This document shows positions 16,937-26,157 of a stretch of DNA of 33,028 bases, one piece after another. Location of the stretch: the NCBI GenBank assembly GCA_051744245.1, contig JBNJCV010000014.1:1-33028 (forward strand), given 5' to 3'. This DNA comes from M55B165 sp051744245 (GTDB taxonomy: Bacteria; Actinomycetota; Humimicrobiia; Humimicrobiales; Humimicrobiaceae). Both the position numbers and the translations under genes were made by a program. Under the pieces are notes generated by a model. The model saw only the letters and a list, made by a program, of their open reading frames with translations. It was not told the DNA's origin and made no database searches. Each line of letters opens with the position of its first letter. Within the stretch, counting starts at the first letter, position 1.

Positions 16937-18604
16937 TTGGATAGGGAAAGATTGGGACAAATCCTTTTAAAAAGAGACTTTATTACTAAAGAACAATTGA
17001 ATAAAGCGCTAAAAGTACAGAAAAGTACTGGCAAAAAACTTGGAAAGATTCTGATTAATGAGGGCTTTATAACCCCTGAGCAGCTGGTAGAAGTACTGGC
17101 TTACCAAAGGGGCTTTGATTCTATTGATTTAATGAAAAACCATGAAAAAATAGACCCGAGCGCAGCTAGCCTAATCCCCAGGGATTTTGCGCAAAAGAGA
17201 AACATATTTCCCTTTAACCTTGAAGATAACAGCCTTTTTGTAGCAATGTTTGACCCCCTGGATATAAACCTGATTGATGAGATAAGGCTGATTACCGGAT
17301 ATAATATAAAGCCATTTATTGATACCTTGGATAATATATCTGCTGCTATAAAGAAGTACATGACTGATGATTACAACCTTCAGGAAATAAAGGAAATAAT
17401 AGATGACCAGGATTTTGTCATAACCGACAAGTTTGAAGATGAAGTTGTTGAAGAAAATCCTTTGGTTAAGCTGGCAAACAGGATTATTTTAAAAGCTATA
17501 TCAATGGGGGCCAGTGATATACATATTGAACCCCAGGAAAAAAATTGTGCTATAAGATTCAGGATTGACGGAGTAATGCAAAAAATAAAGGATGTACCTA
17601 AATCGGTGCAAAGGCTCCTGATATCAAGGTATAAAATTATGGGGGGTATGGATATAACCGAAAGCAGGCTTTCCCAGGACGGGAGAAGCTCTTTTAATTA
17701 CCAGAATAATAATATAGATTTAAGGTTTGCTTCAATTCCTACTGTATATGGGGAAAATATTACCATCAGGCTTTTAAATGTCAGCACTAATTTATTTAAT
17801 ATACCGAACCTGGGGATAAAGGAAGAAGATGAAAATATATACAAGAAAATGATTGGCCAGCCAAATGGCTCCATTGTTATAACTGGCCCTACCGGATCAG
17901 GCAAGACCACCACTTTATATGCTAGTCTTAACCATATATCCAGTCCGGATAAAAAAATATTTACTATTGAGGATCCTGTGGAATACCGTTTTGATTCCAT
18001 TATGCAGGTGCAGGTTAATTCTAAAGTGGGCATGGATTTTTCCAGGGGCTTAAGGGCAATGTTAAGAAGCGATCCCGATATAATTATGGTGGGGGAAATA
18101 AGGGATTTGGAGACTGCAAGGATTGTAATGCAGGCTTCAATTACCGGGCATTTAGTTTTGACTACATTGCATACAAATGATGCCCCCTCTACTCTGGGTA
18201 GGCTTATGCAAATGGGAGCTGAGTCCTATATGATATCATCGGCTATTAGCTGTATAGTGGCTCAAAGACTTATAAGGAGACTTTGCCCGGATTGTAAACA
18301 GGAAACAGATTTAAGTAAGTATTCTTTAGAAGATGAAATAAAGCCTATCCTGGAAGGCAAAAAGATCTATAAGAGTGTGGGATGTGACCAATGCAATAAT
18401 TTAGGCTACAGCGGAAGAACAGGAATATTTTCTGTACTCAGGGTTTCGAAAAAAATAAGGGAGATGCTTCTTCAGGAAAAAAGCGCTGCTGAGATTGGAG
18501 AAGTGGCCAAAAAGGAAGGGATGAAAACTCTATTGGAGAGGGCAGCAGAAAAAGTTGCTGAAGGAATAACATCACTGGAAGAGATGTATAGGGTAGTGTA
18601 TTAA
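16937..18604 (+). CDS. pilB: type IV pilus / type II secretion assembly ATPase (PilB/GspE)
   Basis: A cytoplasmic hexameric ATPase that powers extension of type IV pili or type II secretion pseudopili. The 555-residue protein has an N-terminal MshEN-type domain (about 1-145, LGQILLKRDFITKEQLNKAL, a potential cyclic-di-GMP-binding fold), then the ATPase core: Asp box EDPVEY, Walker A GPTGSGKTT at 317-325, Walker B IIMVGEIRD at 382-390, and His box LTTLHTNDAPST. A zinc tetracysteine follows (Cys450, Cys453, Cys483, Cys486). All catalytic parts are intact. The TTG start is nine bases after GAGG. No pilin, PilC, PilT or secretin gene is nearby. PilB and GspE cannot be told apart here, though the MshEN domain occurs in both. 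Confidence 0.92.
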   Translation: MDRERLGQILLKRDFITKEQLNKALKVQKSTGKKLGKILINEGFITPEQLVEVLAYQRGFDSIDLMKNHEKIDPSAASLIPRDFAQKRNIFPFNLEDNSLFVAMFDPLDINLIDEIRLITGYNIKPFIDTLDNISAAIKKYMTDDYNLQEIKEIIDDQDFVITDKFEDEVVEENPLVKLANRIILKAISMGASDIHIEPQEKNCAIRFRIDGVMQKIKDVPKSVQRLLISRYKIMGGMDITESRLSQDGRSSFNYQNNNIDLRFASIPTVYGENITIRLLNVSTNLFNIPNLGIKEEDENIYKKMIGQPNGSIVITGPTGSGKTTTLYASLNHISSPDKKIFTIEDPVEYRFDSIMQVQVNSKVGMDFSRGLRAMLRSDPDIIMVGEIRDLETARIVMQASITGHLVLTTLHTNDAPSTLGRLMQMGAESYMISSAISCIVAQRLIRRLCPDCKQETDLSKYSLEDEIKPILEGKKIYKSVGCDQCNNLGYSGRTGIFSVLRVSKKIREMLLQEKSAAEIGEVAKKEGMKTLLERAAEKVAEGITSLEEMYRVVY

Positions 18605-18609
18605 CCAAT

Positions 18610-21600
18610 ATGGCTGAAAAAAATTTTGTACACTTACATGTCCATAGCGAATTTTCTTTGCTGGATGGAGCAGTAAGAATAGATGACTTAATCAATAAAG
18701 CTAAACAACTAAATATGCCTGCTGTGGCCTTAACCGACCATGGGGTAATGTATGGAGTCGTAGATTTTTATGAAAAAGCCAAAAAAGCTGGAATTAAGCC
18801 TATTATAGGCTGTGAGGTTTACCAGGCACCTGTAAGCAGGCTGGAAAAGAAGGCAAGTAGCTCTAAAAAGGATGATTGGGGTCAGTTCCACCTTACTCTA
18901 CTGGCAAAGAACAGGCAGGGTTACAAAAATTTGATGCGCCTAGTTAGCCTGAGCTTTCTTGAGGGTTTTTATTACAAGCCCAGAATAGATACAGAACTTT
19001 TGAAGAAATATAATGGTGGTATTATAGCCTTGAGCGGCTGTATTTCAGGCAAGATTCCGAAACTTATCCAAAAAAACATGTTAAGGGAAGCCGGGACTGC
19101 CCTGGAAGAATATATTGGTATTTTTGGGGAAGACAATTTTTACCTTGAAATACAAAATGCTGGTATTCCTGAGCAGGCAGAAGTTAACAAAGTGCTGGCA
19201 GACTTTTCAAAGAGATATGGCGTACCTTTGGTTGCCACTAATGATGTGCATTACTTAAATAAAGAGGATTCCAAGGCTCATGATGTGTTGCTGTGTATCC
19301 AGACTGGCTCAACCGTAAACGAAGAAGATAGGCTAAAATTTTCAACCAATGAATTCTATTTTAAAAACTACAGAAAGATGCTGGAAATTGTTGGGGATTA
19401 CCCCCAAGCCCTTGACAAAAGCCTGGAAATTACGGAAAAGTGTAAACTGGACCTTGAATTTAATTTAAGCCTAATCCCCCCTTATAAAGTGCCTGACCCT
19501 TACAATCCTGACAAGTATTTACGAAAGCTGTGTTTTGAAGGTGCAAAACAACGTTATGGCGAAATTAATGAACAGGTTAAGCAGAGGTTGGAAAAGGAAC
19601 TGGAAGTAATAGAGAAGATGGGATTCTCTGAATACTTTTTAATTGTCTGGGATTTTGTTAAGTTTGCCAAGAAAAATAGTATAAGGGTAGGCCCAGGGAG
19701 GGGATCAGCAGCAGGGAGCATAGTTTCCTATGTTTTGAATATTACAGATATTGAACCTTTAAAGTATGGCCTGCTTTTTGAGAGGTTTTTAAATGAGGAA
19801 AGAAAGAGCATGCCCGATATTGATATAGACTTCTGTTATGAAAAAAGGAATGAAGTAATAAGGTATGTTACCCAAAAATATGGAAAAAACAAAGTTGCCC
19901 AGCTAATTACATTCGGCACTATGGCTGCAAGGCAATCTATCAGGGATGCAGGAAGGGTGTTAGAGGTTCCATATGCTGAGGTGGATGCTATTGCCAAGTT
20001 AATACCTATGGAGTTAAATGTTACCATCAATAATTCTCTGGATCAGGTTACCGAGCTAAAAGAAATATATGAAAATGATCAGAGAATGAGGGAAGTGATT
20101 GACACTGCAATGTCTCTGGAAGGAATTGCCCGGCAGGATTCAATCCATGCTGCAGGTGTAGTTATATCTTCAGATGACTTATATAATTACACCCCCATAC
20201 AGCGGGAAGGAAATGAAGATATAGTTACCCAATACAAAATGGAGGATGTCCAGAAAATTGGCTTGCTTAAGATGGATTTTCTTGGGTTAAAGACCTTATC
20301 CCTTATTGATAAAACTATATTCCTAATTAAGAAAACCAAGGGAATAGATATTAATATGAGCAATACCAACCTGGAAGATAAAAAAACATTCAATATGCTA
20401 AGGGAAGGGGAGTGTCTGGGGGTTTTCCAGCTGGAAAGTTCTGGCATGAGGGAACTTGTGATTAATTTAAAGCCTAACAGGTTTGAAGATCTTATTGCCC
20501 TTTTGGCTTTATATAGACCAGGGCCTTTGCAAAGCGGCATGGTAAGCGATTTTGTAGACGCCAAGCACAAGAGAAGAAAAATAACTTACCCTCATCCCAG
20601 CCTGGAGAATATACTTAAGAGCACTTATGGAATAATACTTTACCAGGAACAAGTGATGGCTATTGCTTCAGAACTTGCAGGATTTACAATGTCTGAAGCA
20701 GATATACTGAGAAGTGCAATTAGCAAGAAGAAAAGGAAATTGCTGGCAAAGCAAAAGACTAAATTTATAAAAGGGGCAAAGGATAGAGGCATAGATGAAA
20801 AAACTGCCATAAATATATTTGAGCTTATCAACCATTTTGCAGAGTATGGATTTAACAAGTCCCATAGTACCGCTTATGCCATGATTTCATACCAGACAGC
20901 TTACCTGAAGGCCAACTATCCGGTGGAGTTTATGGCAGCACTGTTAAGCATCAGGATGGGGAGCCAAGAAAAAGTTGCCCAGTATGTAAATGAAACCAGA
21001 AGACTGGGTATTGAAGTTTTGCCTCCGGATATTAATGAGAGTTATGCTGATTTTACGGTAGTTGCAGATTCAATCAGGTTCGGCCTTTCAGCCATCAAAA
21101 ATGTCGGGAGTAATGTTATTGAGGAGATAGAAAAAGAAAGGAAAGAAAATGGCAGATTTAGGGATTTTGTAGATTTTTGCAAAAGGGTAACTACCAGCAC
21201 TTTAAATAAAAAGACAATAGAAAGCTTGATTAAAAGCGGTACTTTTGATTCCTTCGGGCTTAGCCGAAAATTCCTACTGGAAAATTTTAATAAAATAATA
21301 GAGGAAACTAACAAGATTAGAAAAGACAGGGAAATAGGGCAGTTTTCCTTATTTGACACCAATGGCAACAACCAGGAGGAGGTAATGCTTGGTGATATTT
21401 TTGAAAAATCTACAGACTATGAAGAATTCCCTCAAAAGAAATTGTTAAATTTTGAAAAAGAGATGCTGGGATTATATATTAGCGGACATCCCCTGTCAGA
21501 GTATGAGAATGCATTGGGACAGGTATCCCCTATCGAGGATTTAGCTTCGGCAAAAGATAAATCCGAGGTGGAAATAGGGGGGATAATATCTGCAATAAAA

Positions 21601-22077
21601 CCAATTTTTACTAAAAATAATAAGCAGATGTATTTTGTAACCTTTGAGGACATTAGTGAAAGCATTGAAATTATAGTTTTCCCTACTGTCTTAGAGAAAT
21701 TCAAGGAATTATTGTCAACAGACAATATTGTAAAAGTAAGGGGAAGGCTTGATAAAAAAGAAGACCAGCTTAAGGTAATTGCAAAAGATGTAGAAAGATT
21801 AAAAAAAATTAGCGGGCAAAAAAGTGTGGAAAATTTTGAAGAAGTGGTATTTAAAGTAAGCAGAGAAGATTTTGACCGTAATTTTATAGATGAATTCTAT
21901 AAATTAATAAAACAAAACAAGGGCAATAGCAAGGTAGAGTTTAATATAATAAACAGTAATGACCATAAAATAGAAAAAACATTTAAATTACCTGACAATT
22001 ACAAGGTGGCTGCAAGTAAAAGTTTCTTGGGTCAGGTTAAAGAAAAATTTGGTAGTAAAGTAAACTGGGCAACATAG
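18610..22077 (+). CDS. dnaE: DNA polymerase III alpha subunit
   Basis: The replicative polymerase catalytic subunit, 1155 residues, close to the E. coli DnaE length. It opens with the PHP domain (HLHVHSEFSLLDGAVRI, residues 8-24, with metal-type His residues kept). The polymerase active site includes GPGRGSAAGS and MPDIDIDFCYEKR (Asp403, Asp405, Asp407). The fingers region has FAEYGFNKSHSTAYA, then helix-hairpin-helix and OB-fold domains (VEIGGIISAI near 990). No exonuclease domain is inserted, so it is DnaE and not PolC. It starts five bases after pilB, and I see no Shine-Dalgarno at a proper distance from the ATG at 18610, suggesting coupling to pilB translation. Two metabolic genes follow within 14 bases. 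Confidence 0.96.
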   Translation: MAEKNFVHLHVHSEFSLLDGAVRIDDLINKAKQLNMPAVALTDHGVMYGVVDFYEKAKKAGIKPIIGCEVYQAPVSRLEKKASSSKKDDWGQFHLTLLAKNRQGYKNLMRLVSLSFLEGFYYKPRIDTELLKKYNGGIIALSGCISGKIPKLIQKNMLREAGTALEEYIGIFGEDNFYLEIQNAGIPEQAEVNKVLADFSKRYGVPLVATNDVHYLNKEDSKAHDVLLCIQTGSTVNEEDRLKFSTNEFYFKNYRKMLEIVGDYPQALDKSLEITEKCKLDLEFNLSLIPPYKVPDPYNPDKYLRKLCFEGAKQRYGEINEQVKQRLEKELEVIEKMGFSEYFLIVWDFVKFAKKNSIRVGPGRGSAAGSIVSYVLNITDIEPLKYGLLFERFLNEERKSMPDIDIDFCYEKRNEVIRYVTQKYGKNKVAQLITFGTMAARQSIRDAGRVLEVPYAEVDAIAKLIPMELNVTINNSLDQVTELKEIYENDQRMREVIDTAMSLEGIARQDSIHAAGVVISSDDLYNYTPIQREGNEDIVTQYKMEDVQKIGLLKMDFLGLKTLSLIDKTIFLIKKTKGIDINMSNTNLEDKKTFNMLREGECLGVFQLESSGMRELVINLKPNRFEDLIALLALYRPGPLQSGMVSDFVDAKHKRRKITYPHPSLENILKSTYGIILYQEQVMAIASELAGFTMSEADILRSAISKKKRKLLAKQKTKFIKGAKDRGIDEKTAINIFELINHFAEYGFNKSHSTAYAMISYQTAYLKANYPVEFMAALLSIRMGSQEKVAQYVNETRRLGIEVLPPDINESYADFTVVADSIRFGLSAIKNVGSNVIEEIEKERKENGRFRDFVDFCKRVTTSTLNKKTIESLIKSGTFDSFGLSRKFLLENFNKIIEETNKIRKDREIGQFSLFDTNGNNQEEVMLGDIFEKSTDYEEFPQKKLLNFEKEMLGLYISGHPLSEYENALGQVSPIEDLASAKDKSEVEIGGIISAIKPIFTKNNKQMYFVTFEDISESIEIIVFPTVLEKFKELLSTDNIVKVRGRLDKKEDQLKVIAKDVERLKKISGQKSVENFEEVVFKVSREDFDRNFIDEFYKLIKQNKGNSKVEFNIINSNDHKIEKTFKLPDNYKVAASKSFLGQVKEKFGSKVNWAT

Positions 22078-22091
22078 CCGAAAGGAGTAAA

Positions 22092-23192
22092 ATGCATGAT
22101 TTAAAGTTTGCTGTAATAGGGGCAGGGCATGGAGGGAAAGCCATAGCTGCCCATTTAGCTATAAAAGGTTTTAGCGTAAATCTTTATAATAGGACGCTGG
22201 TAAGGATAAAGCCCATAATAAAGTTAAAGGGAATAGAGTTGGAAGGCGAAGTAAGTGGGTTTGGCAAGTTAAACCGGATTTCAAACAAGATGGGGGATGT
22301 AATAAGAGGCGTAGACATTGTAATGGTGGTAGTACCTGCGCATGCTCATGCATCTATTGCAGAAAGGTGTGCACCCTATCTGCAAGAGGGGCAGATAGTA
22401 GTCCTGAATCCTGGCAGAACCTGCGGAGCTTTAGAATTTTTGAAAGTACTGAGGGAGAAAGGCAATAAAAAAAATATAATAGTGGCTGAGGCTCAAACCT
22501 TTATTTATGCAAGCAGAGGCATGGGTCCTGCTGAAGCGAAAATTTTCAGAATCAAGAGGGCTATACCGGTGGCTGCAATTCCTTCTAGCGGTACAAAAAA
22601 AGTTCTTAAATTATTAAATCAAGCTTTTAAGGAATTTATATCCGGGAGTAATGTGATTGAGACCTCTTTTAATAATATGGGGGCTGTCTTCCATCCAGCC
22701 ATAACCATATTAAATGCTTCCAGAATAGAGTCTACATTAGGGAATTTCCAATTTTATATCGAAGGAGTAACCCAGTCTGTGGCTACAATATTGGAAGCAG
22801 TGGACAGCGAAAGGGTAAAAGTAGCCCACAAGCTTGATTGTCCTAATGTGTATTCTGCTATCGACTGGCTATCTATGGCATATAATGTAGTGGAAGATAA
22901 TTTATTTGATGCCATACATAGTAATCCCGGATATGTTGGGATAATGGCTCCAAGGACTACTAATGTCCGGTATATTACTGAGGATGTTCCCATGAGCCTG
23001 GTACCAATTTCAGAGTTTGCCAAGATTATTGGGGTGGAAACACCAATAATTGATTCCCTGATTAATATAGCTAATGAAATTTTTAAAAGGGATTTCAGAA
23101 AGACAGGAAGAAACCTAAAAAGCTTGGGTCTGGAGAACCTTAGCTTGCCAGAAATTAAGAAAAAACTCATAAAAGGAGAAGAGGTTTTATGA
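22092..23192 (+). CDS. NAD(P)-dependent opine dehydrogenase-like protein
   Basis: A 366-residue oxidoreductase with an N-terminal Rossmann fold (FAVIGAGHGGKAIAAHLAIKG, about 6-26) and the C-terminal helical domain of the NAD/NADP octopine/nopaline dehydrogenase family (EGVTQSVATILEAVDSERVKVAHKL, with a possible catalytic His nearby). Opine dehydrogenases reversibly join an amino acid and a 2-keto acid by reductive amination. The substrate is unknown. AAGGAG lies four bases before the ATG. The gene overlaps the next by four bases (ATGA), so they are translationally coupled and probably work together. It follows dnaE by 14 bases. Some related dehydrogenases act on other 2-hydroxy or amino acids, so opine chemistry is family inference only. 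Confidence 0.75.
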   Translation: MHDLKFAVIGAGHGGKAIAAHLAIKGFSVNLYNRTLVRIKPIIKLKGIELEGEVSGFGKLNRISNKMGDVIRGVDIVMVVVPAHAHASIAERCAPYLQEGQIVVLNPGRTCGALEFLKVLREKGNKKNIIVAEAQTFIYASRGMGPAEAKIFRIKRAIPVAAIPSSGTKKVLKLLNQAFKEFISGSNVIETSFNNMGAVFHPAITILNASRIESTLGNFQFYIEGVTQSVATILEAVDSERVKVAHKLDCPNVYSAIDWLSMAYNVVEDNLFDAIHSNPGYVGIMAPRTTNVRYITEDVPMSLVPISEFAKIIGVETPIIDSLINIANEIFKRDFRKTGRNLKSLGLENLSLPEIKKKLIKGEEVL

Positions 23193-24811
23193 ATAGGATA
23201 CTGGGTGCTTGCATTGGGAGCTGTGTCCATGTGGCCGGCATTCTCAATTTTTTGAATTTGGCCAATAAATATGATTACAGGACAAAATTTTTAGGTTCTG
23301 CATGCACTGTGGGCAAGATTAAAGAAGGGATAAAAGAATTTAACCCTGATATAGTAGCTGTTAGCTATAGGCTGTCACCAGAGAGTGCCATGCCTGTATT
23401 TAAAAAATTAAAAAAAGAAATATTCGAAAAACAAAAGGGTAAAATGAAGTTTATCCTGGGAACTACCAAACCTGTTGCTGAAGTGGTAAACAGCCTTAAT
23501 ATGTTTGATGTAATATTTACAGGGGAAGAAGGCAAAGAAACAGTAACCGCATATCTTAAAAAAGGGGAAGCTAGAGTGTCTAAAGAGAAGCCTCCTCAGA
23601 GTTTGGCGGAGAGGGTGGAATACAAGAAACCTTTTCCTGTGTTGAGGCACCACTTCGGGAGGCCTACCATGGAAGAAACTGTAAAAGGTATTAAAGAGAT
23701 TGCCTCAAGCGGAATAATAGATGTTGTTTCTATCGGTCCTGACCAGAATACACAAGAATTCTTTTTTGAGCCTGAAAAAATGAATCCAGACCAGAATGGT
23801 GCAGGAGGGGTTCCAGTTAGGTCTGAAAGGGACTTTAAAAAATTATTTGAAGCTACAAGAATGGGCAACTATCCAATAATGAGATGTTATAGCGGAACTA
23901 ATAATATTGCCAGGATGGCAAAAGTGCTTCTGAATAATATAAATAATGCATGGTGTGCTGTACCACTTTGCTGGTATAATGAATTGGATAACAGGAGCCA
24001 AAGGAAACTGGTGGATGCGATTAGGGAAAACCAGGAGGTAATGAAGTGGCATGCTCAAAGAGGGGTACCGGTTGAAGTAAACGAATCACATCATTGGAGC
24101 TTGAGATATTCACCTGACTCAGTGGCGGTAGCGGCTGCCTATCTTGCTGCCTATAATGCAAAGAAAATGGGAGTGGGCAATTATGTGGCCCAGTATATGT
24201 TTAATACTCCTCCCGAAACTTCTTTTACCATGGATTTGGCCAAGATGTTGGCGAAAGTGGAATTGATTGAATCATTGCATGACTCCAAATTTACTTCACT
24301 TAGACAGACCAGGACAGGTCTATACAGTTATCCTGCCAGTTATGATGAAGGAAAAGGACAACTTGCTTCTTCGACCCTACTGCAGATGCAGCTTGATCCA
24401 CATATTGTGCATGTGGTAGCTTATTGCGAGTCCGACCATGCTGCAAAACCTCAAGATGTAATTGAATCTACCAAAATAGCTGTAAAGGCAATAAAGAATT
24501 ACCTTAACGGATGCCCGGACATGAAATTAGACCAGAAAGTCCAGGAAAGGAAAAAGCAGTTAGTAGGGGATGCAAGACTTATACTGCAAAAGATTAAGGA
24601 ATTGGACAGGGATGACTCATTTGAGGATCCCCTGGCAGCTCCTGAAATAATTAGTAAGGCAATAAAGCTGGGCATACTTGATGCCCCACATCTTCAGGGC
24701 GTAGAGGCTGCTAGCGGTAAAATCAGGACTATGTTTGTAAAAGGGGCAAACTTTACAATTGACGGGAAGGGTAAAGTCCTGGCAGAAAAAGAAAGGTTAA
24801 ACCTACTTTAA
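23189..24811 (+). CDS. cobalamin-binding protein, fused glutamate-mutase-like (MutS/MutE-type)
   Basis: This 540-residue protein has an N-terminal B12-binding domain (about 1-130) and a large C-terminal domain (about 155-450). The N-terminus GACIGSCVHVAGILNFL lines up with IGSDCHAVGNKIL of glutamate mutase MutS: His14 would be the lower cobalt ligand and Gly17 is kept, but Cys12 replaces the Asp of DxHxxG. A later segment, VAVSYRLSP, fits the Ser motif. The C-terminal part (GNYPIMRCYSGTNN, VPVEVNESHHWSLR, VAAAYLAAYNAKKMGVGNYV, CESDHAAKPQDVIES) recalls the TIM-barrel subunit MutE by my reading, though I cannot confirm this by alignment. A carbon-skeleton mutase is the leading idea; substrate unknown. 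Coupled to the opine-dehydrogenase-like gene upstream. Confidence 0.6.
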   Translation: MNRILGACIGSCVHVAGILNFLNLANKYDYRTKFLGSACTVGKIKEGIKEFNPDIVAVSYRLSPESAMPVFKKLKKEIFEKQKGKMKFILGTTKPVAEVVNSLNMFDVIFTGEEGKETVTAYLKKGEARVSKEKPPQSLAERVEYKKPFPVLRHHFGRPTMEETVKGIKEIASSGIIDVVSIGPDQNTQEFFFEPEKMNPDQNGAGGVPVRSERDFKKLFEATRMGNYPIMRCYSGTNNIARMAKVLLNNINNAWCAVPLCWYNELDNRSQRKLVDAIRENQEVMKWHAQRGVPVEVNESHHWSLRYSPDSVAVAAAYLAAYNAKKMGVGNYVAQYMFNTPPETSFTMDLAKMLAKVELIESLHDSKFTSLRQTRTGLYSYPASYDEGKGQLASSTLLQMQLDPHIVHVVAYCESDHAAKPQDVIESTKIAVKAIKNYLNGCPDMKLDQKVQERKKQLVGDARLILQKIKELDRDDSFEDPLAAPEIISKAIKLGILDAPHLQGVEAASGKIRTMFVKGANFTIDGKGKVLAEKERLNLL

Positions 24812-24850
24812 GTTTTACTTTTTGGCAAAAATATAATATTATTCAAAACT

Positions 24851-24859
24851 TGGTATAAT
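24851..24859 (+). promoter_or_regulatory. extended -10 promoter for the his operon
   Basis: TGGTATAAT (TATAAT at 24854-24859 with TGG before it) sits 15 bases upstream of the hisZ ATG. No good -35 box is seen at 16-18 bases. A start near 24866 would give a leader of only about eight bases, so the message would be nearly leaderless. Confidence 0.6.
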
Positions 24860-24873
24860 AGTATTTTTAAATT

Positions 24874-26157
24874 ATGTTTGAAGCAAAAAATGATAATTTA
24901 GTAATCAAGCTCCCTTATGGCTTTAGGGATATATTCCCTATTGAATCAGGGGAAAGAAAGATAATACAGGGATTAATAGGGAAGGAATTCAGGCAGTGGG
25001 GGTATGGCGAGGTTAATACTCCAGTAGTTGAATTCACTAAAAATATTTCAGCGGGAGTGGGTGAAAAATGGTCAAACAAGTTAATAAATTTTCTAGATAT
25101 AGATGGCAGCCTAGTTTCTTTGCGGACTGATATGACCATACCTATTGCCAGACTGGCAGGAATGAGGATAAAGAAAAGCCAGCTTCCGGCAAGGTTCTGT
25201 TATTTTGCTAACTCCTTTAGGCAATCAGCTTTGCAGGCGGGAGTGAAAAGGGTATATAGCCAGGCAGGCCTGGAATTTATAGGATCGGACAGTTTTATGG
25301 CTGACGTTGAAGTACTTTCCATCCTAAACACAGTTTTAAAAAAATTAGGTTTTAAGGATTACAAGATCGGCCTAGGACATCTAAAATTAATAGAGGGCCT
25401 GTGTCAGTGGCTAAAGCTGGATGATAAACAGGCCAAATTTATAAAAGAAAATTTAGTTTTAAAAAATTTTGTTAATATAGAAAAATTATTAATTGAATTT
25501 GGCAAAAGTAAGGCAGATAAATTCCTCCACCTCATAAAGCCCCACAAGAGCATATATGATGTGGAAGAGGCAATCTCTGGTATGGGCATTGAAAATATCA
25601 ATGAAGGTATCGAATATATTAAGAAAGTATATGGTATCCTGGATAAGCTTGGTTTCGGGGACAATATACTAATAGACTTCAGCATATTAAGGGAATTTGA
25701 TTACTACACCGGGCTTTTGTTTGAAGTTTATTCTCCCCGGACTACAGACATGGTTGGAAGTGGTGGAAGATATGACGGACTGATAAAAAAGTTTGGACTG
25801 GATGTACCGGCTACCGGATTTGCTTTGGATTTAGACTTGTTGCATAAGTCAATGGACAATTCTATTCTGGAGCCATACAAGAAAGGCGTTAAAATACTTT
25901 TATACAGCGCAGAGGGGAATAGGGCAGAATTTTTAGAGATATCCAAAAAGTTTAGGGATAAAAATGTGGAGGTAGAGTTATTGTTTGACAAGAAGGGAAA
26001 TGTCGATTCCATAGCCAGGGAAAAAAATTGCAAATTCGTTTGCGAATTAGATAAGGGGCTGGAAAGTATAACTGTAAAGAATTTAGAAAGCGGAAAAAGA
26101 GAAATTAAGGAAATTGAACATTTTATAAATGAAATAGGCAGGAAAAATGAGCCTTAA
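24874..26157 (+). CDS. hisZ: ATP phosphoribosyltransferase regulatory subunit
   Basis: HisZ is a catalytically inactive histidyl-tRNA synthetase paralogue that binds short HisG and is required for its activity and histidine inhibition. The 427-residue protein keeps the class II synthetase fold: LPYGFRDIFP near the N-terminus, LRTDMTIPIARLAGM, the motif 2-like ARFCYFANSFRQSALQAG, REFDYYTGLLFEVYSPR and GSGGRYDGLIKKFG. HisZ identity rests on its place before a short hisG and on the degenerate motif 2; a true HisRS is the alternative. There is no Shine-Dalgarno before the ATG at 24874, only an extended -10 about 15 bases upstream. It overlaps hisG by 11 bases. Confidence 0.9.
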   Translation: MFEAKNDNLVIKLPYGFRDIFPIESGERKIIQGLIGKEFRQWGYGEVNTPVVEFTKNISAGVGEKWSNKLINFLDIDGSLVSLRTDMTIPIARLAGMRIKKSQLPARFCYFANSFRQSALQAGVKRVYSQAGLEFIGSDSFMADVEVLSILNTVLKKLGFKDYKIGLGHLKLIEGLCQWLKLDDKQAKFIKENLVLKNFVNIEKLLIEFGKSKADKFLHLIKPHKSIYDVEEAISGMGIENINEGIEYIKKVYGILDKLGFGDNILIDFSILREFDYYTGLLFEVYSPRTTDMVGSGGRYDGLIKKFGLDVPATGFALDLDLLHKSMDNSILEPYKKGVKILLYSAEGNRAEFLEISKKFRDKNVEVELLFDKKGNVDSIAREKNCKFVCELDKGLESITVKNLESGKREIKEIEHFINEIGRKNEP

